Shown piece by piece: positions 1-10,177 of a stretch of 64,000 bases of DNA (positions within the stretch are counted from its first letter, which is position 1; each line of letters starts with the position of its first letter). A program made the translations under genes and the position numbers. Origin of the DNA: JBKHYJ01 sp046565505 (GTDB taxonomy: Bacteria > Acidobacteriota > Blastocatellia > UBA7656); NCBI GenBank assembly GCA_046565505.1, contig JBKHYJ010000090.1, positions 1 through 64,000 of the forward strand, written 5' to 3'. The notes beneath the pieces are model-generated. The model was not told where the DNA came from, ran no database searches, and was given only the letters and a program-made list of their open reading frames with translations.

Positions 1-3000
1 TAGGTAGGCGTGCCCGGCGACAGTTGCTCGAACAGCCACAAATTCTCCTGCGAGAACGATGCGGGGGGCGGCCCTTGTCGCGGGATCGGTTCTACTTGAG
101 GTATCTCTCGCCCCTCGCCTGAGGCTAATGCTTTCTCGATTTGCTCTGCCAGCCCCGATACGGTTGGCGATTCAAACAGGACTCGCAATGCCAAGTTGGA
201 ATGGAATGCCCTGTTTACTCTAGCCATCAACTGTATTGCCAGCAGCGAATGCCCTCCTAAATCGAAGAAGCTGTGGTAGATGCCTACTTGGTTGACTTTC
301 AAAAGGTCTTCCCAGATCGCTACCAGCATATCTTCGACGAGCGTCCGCGGAGCTACATACTTGTTTTCGCCTTGAAAATCATTCCTGCCGGGCGCTGGCA
401 AAGCTCGCCGGTCTAACTTACCGTTAGGCGTCAGCGGCATGCTCTCTAACGTCACGAACACGGCAGGCGTCATGTAGTCCGGCAACCTTTGCTTCAAATA
501 AACTTTTAGTTCATTCACGTCCGGCTTCTGCTGTCCTGATGCCACGACGTATCCCACCAATCGCTTGCCGCCGTCTGTCTCTTGAACCGTTACTACTGCT
601 TCTCTTATCTGCTCGTGCTGCATCAAAACCGATTCAATCTCGCCCAACTCTATTCGGAACCCTCTCAGCTTAACTTGATGGTCTGCTCTTCCGAGGTAAT
701 GAATCCTCCCTTCTTTATCGTACCTGGCTATGTCGCCCGTCTTGTATAGTCTTCCTCCGGCCTTCTCGCCGTATGGATCAGGTATGAATCTTTCTGCTGT
801 CAGATCGGGCCTGTTCAAATACCCTCTGCCCAGATTGTTTCCGGCTATGTATAACTCTCCTGCCACTCCCACAGGAACCGGATTAACCTGTTTGTCGAGT
901 ATGTACATCTGTGTGTTGGATATGGGCCTGCCTATAGGCACTGCCCGGTCAGCGTTGTTTGGCTCGCATTTCCACCACGTCACATCTACTGCCGCTTCCG
1001 TAGGCCCATAAAGGTTATGCAACTCCGCTTCGGGAAGCGTCTCGAACGCTTTCAGCTGCAACTCGTGCCACAATGCTTCTCCGCTGCACACTACTAGCCT
1101 CAAGCTGTTACAAAGGCTCGCGTCTTTTTCTTGCAAGAAGACTTCAAGCATAGAAGGAACAAAGTGCAGCACAGTCACGCCATGATGCTGTATCAGTTCT
1201 ATTAAATACTTGCTGTCGCGGTGACCATCCGGCTTAGCTATGACTTGGGCGGCTCCGGTCATAAGAGGCCAGAATAGCTCCCACACAGACACATCAAAGC
1301 TGAAAGGGGTCTTCTGCAAAACCCTGTCTTTAGCCTGAAGCTTGTATTGATCTTGCATCCAGAGCAGACGATTGCTGATAGCCCCATGCACATTCATCGC
1401 GGCTTTAGGCTGGCCCGTCGAGCCCGACGTGTAAATAACGTAAGCCAGATTGTCTTCAGACAAGCTCACAGCCGGATTGTGCTTGTCGTGAATGGCTATA
1501 GCATCCCAGCCTGCATCCAGACAGATCACCTCCGCCCGTATGGCCGAAAAGATTTGTCGGAAAGATTCTTGAGTGAGTATCAGACTCGCTTTGCAATCTT
1601 CCACCATGTAAGCAAGCCTCTGATCAGGGCAGGTAGGATCGAGAGGAATATAAGCGCCGCCTGCTTTCAAAACGCCAAGCAGCCCGACAATCATCTCTAT
1701 GCTTCTATTGACGCAGATTCCGACCGGCACATCAGGGCCTGCCCTTCGGGTGATGAGGTAGTGAGCAAGCTGATTGGCTTTTTCGTTCAACTCCTGGTAG
1801 CTGATCTGATGCTCTCCGAAGATCGCTGCCACATTATTTGGAGTAAGCAGCGCCTGTCGCTCGAACATCTGGTGTATGAAAGCGTCTTTCGGATAGTCTC
1901 TGCTCGTAGCATTCCACTCTGCGAATAACTGCCGTCTCTCTTGCTCGCTCAATATGTCTATCTCACCGATCTTTCGATGAGGGTCCTCCACGAAGCCATC
2001 CAGGAGCCTCTCGAAATGACCTGCCATCCTTAAGATAGTCGCCTCATCAAACAGGTCTGTGCTGTATTCGACCTCTCCTTCCATAGACGGTTCTGAATCC
2101 ATAACAGTCAGTGTGAGATCGAATTTCGATGTCTCAGTCGGCAGCTTGAGCCGTCGTATTGTCAGGCCCGTAACTGCCATCTCGGCTGAAGGCGCGTTCT
2201 GAAATACGAATGCTACCTGAAACAGCGGCGTGCGGCTCAGGTCGCGCTCCAGATGCAGTTCTTCTACGAGTTTCTCAAACGGCAGGTCTTGATGCTCTTG
2301 AGCAGAGATGGTCACATCGCGCAATCGCTCAAGCAGTTCGAGGAATGTTGGATTGCGCGAAAGATCAGCGCGCAAGACAAGCGTGTTGACAAAGAATCCT
2401 ATCAACTCTTCTAACTCGGTCCTGTTGCGGTTAGCGTGCGGCGAGCCTATAACTATCTCATCCTGGCCTGTGTACCGCCAAAGCAGGGCCGCCCATGCCG
2501 AAAGCAATACCACGTAAGGCGTGATTCGCTCTTGCTGCGCCAGCCTGCGCACCCCGGCTGATAGCGCGGGCGATAGGCTGATTTCATGCGTTGCTCCGCG
2601 AGATGTCCTTACACGCGGGCGAGGCCGGTCAGTCGGCAGTTCCAGACTCGCAGGGGCGCCGTTGAGTCGCCCCTTCCAGAAAGCTCTCTCGCTCTCAAGG
2701 CGTGCGCCCTTTAACCACTCTCGCTGCCAGGCAGCAAAGTCCGCGTACTGTATGCCAAGCTCAGGCAATGGAGAGGGGCGGCCTCTGGTGAATGCATCAT
2801 AAAGAGCGGCCATCTCTTTAATCAGCACCCCGGTGGTCCACCCGTCCGACACTATGTGGTGCAGATTGAAAAGAAGAATGTGCTGCTCTTCTTCCAACCG
2901 GAAGATCACAACGCGCATCAGCGGCCCGGCACTCAAATCAAATGGGCGTGATGTCTCCGCGCTTATTAAGCGCTGTAACTCGGCATCTTTGTCCGAGCCT

Positions 3001-3482
3001 GAATACTGTTGGAGGCTTATAACAGGTATGGTCAGAGTCAACTCGTCAGCGATTCTTTGAGCAGATTGCCCGTCATGGGCGATAAACGTAGTCCTTAAAA
3101 TTTCATGTCGCCGGACTATCTCGTTGATGCTCCTTTCCAGCGCCGTCAGTTCGACATTTCCCCTTATCGAAATTGCGTCGTACACGTTGTAAGCGGCTGT
3201 GCCCGGCTCCCATTGATCTATGAACCAGAGCCGCTCCTGCGCGTATGAAAGCGGCATGTCGCCTAGACGAGCCGCCGGGCGAATAGGCGGCGTCCCTGAG
3301 GATTGTATGGAAGATTGAACCTGGCGCAGAAACGCAAGAAGATCACTCTTTTGTTCTACTAGCTTAGTCCTCAACTCAGGAGTTAGTACCCCCTGCGGCG
3401 CTTTGAATCGAAGTTGATCGCTCTCAACCCACAACTGAATGCCTAGACGGCTGAGATCGGCAACTATATCTGCGGCACTCAT
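1..3482 (-). CDS. NRPS, TubC-docking-C-A(Ser)-T-C..., 3' end outside window
   Basis: Non-ribosomal peptide synthetase, 1,160 codons visible, running off the left edge. The start overlaps the stop of the upstream NRPS gene as ATGA (3479-3482), so translation is coupled. The first ~55 residues (MSAADIVADLSRLGIQLWVE...) look like a TubC-type N-terminal docking domain. An LCL-like condensation domain follows with an intact HHIVSDGW motif (near 2860). The adenylation domain has YTSGSTG, FDVSVWELF (near 1295) and NLYGPTEAAVD (near 1010). The binding-pocket residues I read are D-V-W-H-V-S-L-V-D-K, the well-known serine code. The carrier domain has DLGGHSL, with the phosphopantetheine serine at 246-248. 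The left edge begins a second condensation domain (SFSQENLWLFEQLSPGTPT). No epimerase or thioesterase is visible. It should act after the two-module NRPS encoded just upstream. Very confident in the family; Ser specificity is a strong code inference. Confidence 0.95.
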   Translation of the reverse strand, partial: MSAADIVADLSRLGIQLWVESDQLRFKAPQGVLTPELRTKLVEQKSDLLAFLRQVQSSIQSSGTPPIRPAARLGDMPLSYAQERLWFIDQWEPGTAAYNVYDAISIRGNVELTALERSINEIVRRHEILRTTFIAHDGQSAQRIADELTLTIPVISLQQYSGSDKDAELQRLISAETSRPFDLSAGPLMRVVIFRLEEEQHILLFNLHHIVSDGWTTGVLIKEMAALYDAFTRGRPSPLPELGIQYADFAAWQREWLKGARLESERAFWKGRLNGAPASLELPTDRPRPRVRTSRGATHEISLSPALSAGVRRLAQQERITPYVVLLSAWAALLWRYTGQDEIVIGSPHANRNRTELEELIGFFVNTLVLRADLSRNPTFLELLERLRDVTISAQEHQDLPFEKLVEELHLERDLSRTPLFQVAFVFQNAPSAEMAVTGLTIRRLKLPTETSKFDLTLTVMDSEPSMEGEVEYSTDLFDEATILRMAGHFERLLDGFVEDPHRKIGEIDILSEQERRQLFAEWNATSRDYPKDAFIHQMFERQALLTPNNVAAIFGEHQISYQELNEKANQLAHYLITRRAGPDVPVGICVNRSIEMIVGLLGVLKAGGAYIPLDPTCPDQRLAYMVEDCKASLILTQESFRQIFSAIRAEVICLDAGWDAIAIHDKHNPAVSLSEDNLAYVIYTSGSTGQPKAAMNVHGAISNRLLWMQDQYKLQAKDRVLQKTPFSFDVSVWELFWPLMTGAAQVIAKPDGHRDSKYLIELIQHHGVTVLHFVPSMLEVFLQEKDASLCNSLRLVVCSGEALWHELQLKAFETLPEAELHNLYGPTEAAVDVTWWKCEPNNADRAVPIGRPISNTQMYILDKQVNPVPVGVAGELYIAGNNLGRGYLNRPDLTAERFIPDPYGEKAGGRLYKTGDIARYDKEGRIHYLGRADHQVKLRGFRIELGEIESVLMQHEQIREAVVTVQETDGGKRLVGYVVASGQQKPDVNELKVYLKQRLPDYMTPAVFVTLESMPLTPNGKLDRRALPAPGRNDFQGENKYVAPRTLVEDMLVAIWEDLLKVNQVGIYHSFFDLGGHSLLAIQLMARVNRAFHSNLALRVLFESPTVSGLAEQIEKALASGEGREIPQVEPIPRQGPPPASFSQENLWLFEQLSPGTPT

Positions 3483-6400
3483 AACACGCCCTCCTCCATG
3501 ATCGCTTCCTCCGTCGTTTCACCAGGCGCGGCGCCGCGCAACTCCAGCGCCTGCATAGCCCATCGAACTGCCAGCACGGCGTTCGCCGTTGCGGCGACGG
3601 TGGAAGCTTCAAAAAATGTCTTCAGCGGCACTTCAACCTGTAGCCGGTCTCGGAGCCGCGAAATGAATTGAGCGACTAGCAGGGAATGCCCCCCCAGATC
3701 GAAAAAGTCGTCATAGAGGCCTACTTTCTCTACGGCCAGCAACTCTTTCCATATCTGCGCGATTTCCTGCTCAAGCTCGGTTTGCGGCTCAACATAGGCT
3801 ATTGATTCGCCTGCGCGATTATGTTCGCCGGGCGCGGGCAAGGCGTTCCGGTCAATCTTGCCGTTACTGCTCAACGGCATGGCTTCAAGCGCGATATAAG
3901 TCGATGGCACCATGTAATCCGGCAACTGCTGCTTCAGATGATCTTTCAAGTCGCTGTTGGCCGGGGCGTCGCCATTCTTCCAGACGACGTAGCCGACCAG
4001 CCTGGGGTCTCGCGCCACATCTTCTCGAACTATGACCACAGCTTCGCCCACACCTGGATGCTGTCTCAGCACGGATTCGATCTCGCCCAGTTCAATGCGG
4101 AAGCCTCTCACTTTGACCTGATGATCCATACGCCCCAGAAATTCGATTCGCCCATCCGGCAGGTATCGAACTCTGTCACCGCTGCGGTACATCCTACAGC
4201 CCGGTTCTCGGCTGAACGGGTCAGGCACAAACGACACGGCAGTCCTATCAGGCATGCCCAGGTATCCGCGCCCTACCGCTATGCCGCGAATGCATAACTC
4301 GCCCGATACACCGACCGGCGTCGGCAGAAGGTCTTTGTTCAATACGCATGTCTTGACGTTGCCAATCGGCCTTCCTATAGCAACGCGCCGCGACTCTCCT
4401 GACGGCTTTGCGTAGATGGCTTCAAACGTGACATCATCGGAACACTCTGTTGGTCCGTATACGTTCAGCAGCGGTATCCTTGGATACTCATCTAACCATT
4501 CGCAGCAGAATGCCGCTTTGACCTCTTCTCCGGTTGGCAGAACCCATCGCAACGCCCGCAACGAAGGCCGCTGCTCTTTGCGGCCCTTCACTTCTGCAAG
4601 AGCTACTTGCAACAGCGAGGGCACGCTTTCAAATATGGTGATCCCGTGACGGTCTATCTCTTTCAGCAGCAGCGATGGGTCTTTAGTAACCTCATCGGGC
4701 AATATCTGAACTCTCCCGCCCAGTATCAGAGGGGCCAGAAATTGCCACACCGAGATGTCAAAACACTGCGAAGCCGTCTGAGCCAGAACGTCTTTATCAG
4801 TCATCTCTAGAGCTTCGATGCAAGCCCACATGTGGTTAATCATTCCGCGCTCGTGAACCATCACCCCTTTAGGAGCGCCGGTCGACCCTGATGTGTAAAT
4901 TACGTAGGAGAGGTTGTCGCCAAAAGTCGTTACACTGAAACTTTCAAGCTCTTGCTGAGGCTCGCCCACGTCTTCCAGCACAATGATTATGGGCGCATCT
5001 TTTGATTCGAGTTGATCGAGCGCCTCTTCAATAGCAGGCAAGAAATCGCGCTCTAGCAGGATCAGGCGCGTCGAACTCTGCTGTAAAATTCTCTTATGCC
5101 GCTTTGATGGGTGCGCAGGGTCCAGAGGCAGATACGCGCCACCCGCTTTCAGCACTCCAAGAATCGCCGTCAGTAGTCTTATGCCTCTTTTAGCCAGAAT
5201 TGCTACGACTGTATCGCTGCCGACTCCTTCATCAACCAGCAGCCGCGCAAGAGAACTAGCTTTACGATTCAACTCTTTGTAGCTTAACTGTTCCTCTCCG
5301 CACGCGACCGCTGTTGCATAGGGCGTCCGCTCGGCCTGCGCCGCGAACAGATCGCTATAAGATGTTTGAAGCTCATAAGGTTTGGTGGTGTCGTTCCACT
5401 CTATGAATACTTGTTGCCGCTCCGCTTCAGACATCACCTCATATTCGGATAGCCGCCTGCCAGGCGCGGCCACTACTCCATCCAGCAGAGTGCCGAATTG
5501 CCTGACGAAACGCGTGATGGTCGAGTGATGGAATAGCTCTGTGCAATATTCCACTACTCCATTAAGCCCGTCCGGGGTCTCCCATACGTCCACGTTGATC
5601 TCAAACTGCGCCGCGCCGCTGTGAAGTCTTTCCAGGCGCAAGGTCAGTTCCGGCAGATCGACCTTTGGCGATGAATAACTCAACATGTAATTGAACATCA
5701 CCTGAAACAGGGGAGGGCGGCTCATGTCGCGCTGAGCTTGCAGAGCCTGCACGAGATATTCGAATGGCACGTCTTGATGAGCGTGAGCACCTAGCGTCGT
5801 CTCGCGCACTCGTTCGAGAAGTTCGCCAAATGTCGGATTGCCTGAAAGGTCTGTGTAGAGAACCAGCGTGTTTGCTACGAAGCCCATCAGCTTCTCTACT
5901 TCAAGCCGATTACGATTGGCAATGGGCGAGCCAACGACTATCTGATCCTGCCCTGTGTGCTTGTAGAGCAGAGTTTTGAACGCGGCCAGCACGACCATGA
6001 AGCGGGTTACGCCTAGCTTCTTGCTCAAAGCCGCTATGCCGCGTGATGTTTCAGGCGGTAGCTGTAGGTACTGCCTCGCGCCGCGATAAGACTGCACGGA
6101 AGGACGCGGAAGGTCTATAGGCAGGTCGAGGTACGCGGGCGCAGGTGCGAGCTTCCGCCGCCAATAATCAAGCTGCTTTTCGAGCACTTCGCCCTGTAGC
6201 CACTCGCGCTGCCAGGAAGCATAATCCACCCACTGTATCTCAGGCTCAGGCAGCGGCGAAAGCTCGCCTTTTATGAATGCCTGATACAGCATGGCGAGTT
6301 CAAAAATGAATATCTCGCGCGCCCACATATCATAGGCAATGTGATGAGTCGTCATTGCCATCATGTGCTTTTCGGTCTCTATGTTGACCAGAAAACACCT

Positions 6401-9400
6401 GAGCACGGATTGATGAGACAGGTCGAAGGGGCGCCCGGCGTTCTCTTTCGCCAAACGCAACGCCTCAGCTTCGCGATCATCCCGGCGCAGCCCGCCAAGA
6501 TCGACTATTGGAATTTCAAACGGCCCGGCTTCGTGAATAATCTGTATGGGCCGCCCATCGTATGAACTGTAAGTAGTGCGGAAAATCTCGTGCCGCCGCA
6601 CTATCTCACCCAAGCCCTGCTCAAGAGCGGCCGGGCTTAAACGCCCGTCCATATAAACCGCGCCCGGCACGTTGTAGGCGGTGAGTCCCGGCTCCAACTG
6701 ATCCAGGAACCACATGCGCTCTTGCGTAAATGATAGCGGGAGATGACCTCCGCGTTTAATGGGCACGATGGTCGGAGCAGTTAAACCTTCCGTGTCGCTC
6801 TGGCATCGCTCGATCGTGCGCGCCATCCCTGCGACCGTGGGGGCCTCGAAGAACTGCCGGAGCGGCGGCTCAACTCTGAAAGTCTTTCGCACGCGTGACA
6901 GTACCTGCGTGACGAGCAGCGAATGAGCGCCTCTTTCAAAGAGGTTGTCTTCGACGCCGAGGCGCTCAATTTCAAGTATCTCGCACCAGATTGCGCAAAG
7001 CACTTCTTCCGTCGGGTTGCGCGGCGCGACAAAGCTTCCGGCATCGCTCGACGCATTGTCTGGCGATGGCAGCGCCTTACGATCTATCTTCCCGTTGCTG
7101 CTCAACGGCAGCGCATCGAGCGCAACGAACGCAGAAGGCAGCATGTAATCCGGTAGCTGCACTTTGAGGAAATCTCGCAGGTCGGCGGTGCTCGGCGCGC
7201 AGCCAATGTTGAAAACCAGATAAGCCACTATGCGAGGATCGCCCGGCACATCTTCTCTCACAATTACTACGGTCTCGCGTATGTCCGGGTGCTGCCTCAA
7301 GACCGATTCGATTTCGCCAAGCTCTATGCGGAATCCTCTGACCTTGACCTGATGATCTATGCGGCCAAGAAATTCTATGTGACCAGCGGGGCGATAGCGA
7401 GCCAGGTCTCCGCTGCGATACATCCGCTCTCCGGGCCGTGAGCTGAAAGGGTCTGGAACGAAGACAGCCGCCGAACGATCAGGCTCTCTCAGATAACCGC
7501 GACCTACGCCCACGCCTCTAACGCATAGCTCTCCGGGCACCCCGATGGGCACCTGATGAAGATTTTTATCCACCACGCAGACGCGAAGATTCCCAACAGG
7601 CCGACCTATCGGCACTCTATGAAGCTGCTCGTCAGGAGGCTCGCATATAGCATGGAAGGTAACGTCGTCTGAGCATTCCGACGGGCCATACGCATTCATC
7701 AACGGAACGTGAGGGAAGTCTTTCAGCCATCTTCTGCACAGGGCAGTAGAGACTTCTTCTCCGGTCGGCAACAGCCATCTCAACGCTCTCAGTTCTGGCC
7801 GCGATTTGTTCTGAGCAACTATGTCGGAAAGCGCCGCCTGCAAAAGCGAAGGCACAGTTTCAAATAAGGTGATGCCCCTTTGCTCCACCTCTCTGAGCAG
7901 CAGGGCAGGGTCTTGCGTGATCTCTTCAGGAATTATCTGAACGCGCGCTCCGATCAGAAGCGGCGCGAGAAATTGCCACACCGAAATGTCAAAACATTGC
8001 GAAGCCGTCTGTGCCAGCCGGTCGTCCGAGGTCATCTGTAGAGCTTCTATGTTGGCCCACAGGTGATTGACCATTCCGCGCTGCGGAATAGCTACTCCCT
8101 TCGGCGCCCCTGTCGAACCTGACGTATATATTACATAAGCCAGATTGTCCGGCAGGCTGTGAACGGACAGGTCAGCCACCTCTGCTTGAGGTTCGGGCAA
8201 GTCCTCAAGCACAAGCACCTCCGGCGCTCTTTCCGCATCCATCTGGCTCAAGGCCGCCTCAATCGCCGGAAAAAACTCGCGCGCAGTGAGTATGAGGTGA
8301 GTGCCGCTTTGCTCTATTATCTTTCGATAGCGTTGCGCAGGATGCGCCGGGTCTAGCGGAAGATAAGCGCCGGATGCTTTCATAACCGCGACGATAGCCG
8401 TTAAGAGGCGCACTCCCCTGCGGTCCAGCAGCGCCACGACAACATCCGGCCCTACTCTGTGCGCGGCTAGAATCTGGGCAAGGAAATTAGCCCGGCCGTT
8501 CAACTCCGAATAGCTTATCTGCTCCTCGCCGCACGCGGCGGCGATGACGTGGGGGCCGCGCTCGACCTGCGCTTCAAAGAGGCGCGGAAACGGCGTGTCT
8601 ATGTCATACGGGCGGTCCGTGTTATTCCACTCTACGAGCAGTTCATGCTTTTCGGCTTCCGACAGCAGCGAGTACTCTGAGAGCTTGCGATCAGGGTCAA
8701 CGATTATGGCCTCAAGAATATTCGTAAAGTGGGACACTATCCTTGCAGCCGTAGACGCGTCGAAAAGGTCTATATCATATTCGAGCCAGCCTCCTATGCC
8801 GTCAGGCTCTTCCCACAGGTCTAGAGTCATATCGAGTTGGGCCGTGCCGTTTTCAACTGGGAGGGCTTCAAAGCTCAGGTCCGTCACCTCATAGGAAGAG
8901 CGCGGAGAGTTTTGAAGAATGAAGTCGGTTTGAAACAGCGGATTCCTGCTCATATTTCGAGCCGGTTGAAGAATCTCCACTAGCCGTTCAAACGGGAAGT
9001 CCTGATTGTTGAAAGCTCCGAAGGTCGTCTCGCGCACGCGCTTGAGCAGTTCCCGGAAAGTCGGATAGCCTGATATGTCGGTGTCTAAAATCAGCGAGTT
9101 CACAAAGAAGCCGACCATGCCTTCAAACTCGGACCTGCTGCGGTTGGCGACGGGCGCTCCGACCACTATATCGTTCTGTCCTGTGTAGCGATGAAGCAAA
9201 GCTTTCCACGCGGCCAGCAGGATCATAAACAGCGAAGCTTTCTCTTGACGGCCGATGGCTCTAAGAGCGTCAGCAACCTCACGCGAGATTTTCAAGAAGT
9301 GTTTCGCCCCCCAAATGCTCTGCACGGCGGGGCGCGGGCGGTCTGTAGGGAGTTGGAGTTCTTCGGGCATCCCCGAAAGCTTGTTCGTCCAGTAAGAGAG

Positions 9401-10132
9401 TTGAGCATTGAGCACTTCTCCCTGAAGCCACTCTCTCTGCCAAATGGCATAATCAGCGTACTGGATCGGAAGTTCTGGAAGCGACGGCAGACTGTCGGAG
9501 CCGAACGCTTTATAAAACGCGGCGAGTTCTCGCATCACCACACGCACTGACCAAACATCGCCTATGATGTGGTGCATCATCAGTATGAGCACCTGATCGT
9601 CCTGCTCCATGCGGGCCAGCGTGGCCCGCATGAGCGGACATCGCTTGAGGTCGAAGGACCGCTGGCAATCGCGTGTGATGTGCCTCTGCACTGTGTTCAT
9701 TCTCTGATCGGCAGGAAGCCCGCGCAGATCGACCACAGGGACCGAGAACTCTGCGTGTTCGGCTATGATCTGCACAGGAGTTCCGTCCTCAGAGCCGAAA
9801 CTGGTCCGCAGCGTTTCGTGGCGCTTCACAATCTCTGCGAAGCAACGCTCAAGCACCTTCACGTCCAGCGGCCCGCGAATCCGAACAGCGGCGGGGATGT
9901 TGAACGCAGGCGTTCCCGGGTCTAACTGGTCGATGAACCATAGCCGTTGCTGCGCAAACGAAACCGGAGCCGGGCTAAACTGCTGCCTGCGGGGAATTCT
10001 GTCGGCGGCTGGTTTCTCGGAAGACGATTCGGTCTTCTGTCCGGCTTTCTCTCTTCTCTCTTTCAGCAAGAGTTCGAGGAGTTCGCGCTTCTTAGGCGTG
10101 AGACTTTCCGCGAGCTTTTCAAGATCGGCCAT
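3479..10132 (-). CDS. Two-module NRPS, C-A-T-C-A-T, predicted diaminobutyrate modules
   Basis: 2,217-residue synthetase. Rough layout: helical N-terminus 1-45 (possible docking), C1 50-480, A1 490-1000, T1 1030-1100, C2 1115-1560, A2 1570-2080, T2 2110-2175. The condensation domains keep HHIIGDVW and HHIAYDMW, so the catalytic His and Asp are present but the usual following Gly is replaced by V or M. T1 has RGAHSLL and T2 DLGGHSLL; both serines are intact. Both A domains share FDISVWQF, a LPTGEEV loop and YGP(S/T)ECSDDVTF. The pocket codes I read are DIWELTADDK (A1) and DIWELTVDDK (A2). Three acidic pocket residues besides the invariant Asp suggest a cationic side chain. With the aspartokinase and EctB-like genes nearby, 2,4-diaminobutyrate is the best guess. 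Start ATG follows AGGAT; the gene lies 45 bp after the acylase gene. Confidence 0.95.
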   Translation of the reverse strand: MADLEKLAESLTPKKRELLELLLKERREKAGQKTESSSEKPAADRIPRRQQFSPAPVSFAQQRLWFIDQLDPGTPAFNIPAAVRIRGPLDVKVLERCFAEIVKRHETLRTSFGSEDGTPVQIIAEHAEFSVPVVDLRGLPADQRMNTVQRHITRDCQRSFDLKRCPLMRATLARMEQDDQVLILMMHHIIGDVWSVRVVMRELAAFYKAFGSDSLPSLPELPIQYADYAIWQREWLQGEVLNAQLSYWTNKLSGMPEELQLPTDRPRPAVQSIWGAKHFLKISREVADALRAIGRQEKASLFMILLAAWKALLHRYTGQNDIVVGAPVANRSRSEFEGMVGFFVNSLILDTDISGYPTFRELLKRVRETTFGAFNNQDFPFERLVEILQPARNMSRNPLFQTDFILQNSPRSSYEVTDLSFEALPVENGTAQLDMTLDLWEEPDGIGGWLEYDIDLFDASTAARIVSHFTNILEAIIVDPDRKLSEYSLLSEAEKHELLVEWNNTDRPYDIDTPFPRLFEAQVERGPHVIAAACGEEQISYSELNGRANFLAQILAAHRVGPDVVVALLDRRGVRLLTAIVAVMKASGAYLPLDPAHPAQRYRKIIEQSGTHLILTAREFFPAIEAALSQMDAERAPEVLVLEDLPEPQAEVADLSVHSLPDNLAYVIYTSGSTGAPKGVAIPQRGMVNHLWANIEALQMTSDDRLAQTASQCFDISVWQFLAPLLIGARVQIIPEEITQDPALLLREVEQRGITLFETVPSLLQAALSDIVAQNKSRPELRALRWLLPTGEEVSTALCRRWLKDFPHVPLMNAYGPSECSDDVTFHAICEPPDEQLHRVPIGRPVGNLRVCVVDKNLHQVPIGVPGELCVRGVGVGRGYLREPDRSAAVFVPDPFSSRPGERMYRSGDLARYRPAGHIEFLGRIDHQVKVRGFRIELGEIESVLRQHPDIRETVVIVREDVPGDPRIVAYLVFNIGCAPSTADLRDFLKVQLPDYMLPSAFVALDALPLSSNGKIDRKALPSPDNASSDAGSFVAPRNPTEEVLCAIWCEILEIERLGVEDNLFERGAHSLLVTQVLSRVRKTFRVEPPLRQFFEAPTVAGMARTIERCQSDTEGLTAPTIVPIKRGGHLPLSFTQERMWFLDQLEPGLTAYNVPGAVYMDGRLSPAALEQGLGEIVRRHEIFRTTYSSYDGRPIQIIHEAGPFEIPIVDLGGLRRDDREAEALRLAKENAGRPFDLSHQSVLRCFLVNIETEKHMMAMTTHHIAYDMWAREIFIFELAMLYQAFIKGELSPLPEPEIQWVDYASWQREWLQGEVLEKQLDYWRRKLAPAPAYLDLPIDLPRPSVQSYRGARQYLQLPPETSRGIAALSKKLGVTRFMVVLAAFKTLLYKHTGQDQIVVGSPIANRNRLEVEKLMGFVANTLVLYTDLSGNPTFGELLERVRETTLGAHAHQDVPFEYLVQALQAQRDMSRPPLFQVMFNYMLSYSSPKVDLPELTLRLERLHSGAAQFEINVDVWETPDGLNGVVEYCTELFHHSTITRFVRQFGTLLDGVVAAPGRRLSEYEVMSEAERQQVFIEWNDTTKPYELQTSYSDLFAAQAERTPYATAVACGEEQLSYKELNRKASSLARLLVDEGVGSDTVVAILAKRGIRLLTAILGVLKAGGAYLPLDPAHPSKRHKRILQQSSTRLILLERDFLPAIEEALDQLESKDAPIIIVLEDVGEPQQELESFSVTTFGDNLSYVIYTSGSTGAPKGVMVHERGMINHMWACIEALEMTDKDVLAQTASQCFDISVWQFLAPLILGGRVQILPDEVTKDPSLLLKEIDRHGITIFESVPSLLQVALAEVKGRKEQRPSLRALRWVLPTGEEVKAAFCCEWLDEYPRIPLLNVYGPTECSDDVTFEAIYAKPSGESRRVAIGRPIGNVKTCVLNKDLLPTPVGVSGELCIRGIAVGRGYLGMPDRTAVSFVPDPFSREPGCRMYRSGDRVRYLPDGRIEFLGRMDHQVKVRGFRIELGEIESVLRQHPGVGEAVVIVREDVARDPRLVGYVVWKNGDAPANSDLKDHLKQQLPDYMVPSTYIALEAMPLSSNGKIDRNALPAPGEHNRAGESIAYVEPQTELEQEIAQIWKELLAVEKVGLYDDFFDLGGHSLLVAQFISRLRDRLQVEVPLKTFFEASTVAATANAVLAVRWAMQALELRGAAPGETTEEAIMEEGVL

Positions 10133-10177
10133 ATCCTAACCCTTATACTGAGATTTTTCTAACTCGTGCAGTGATGT

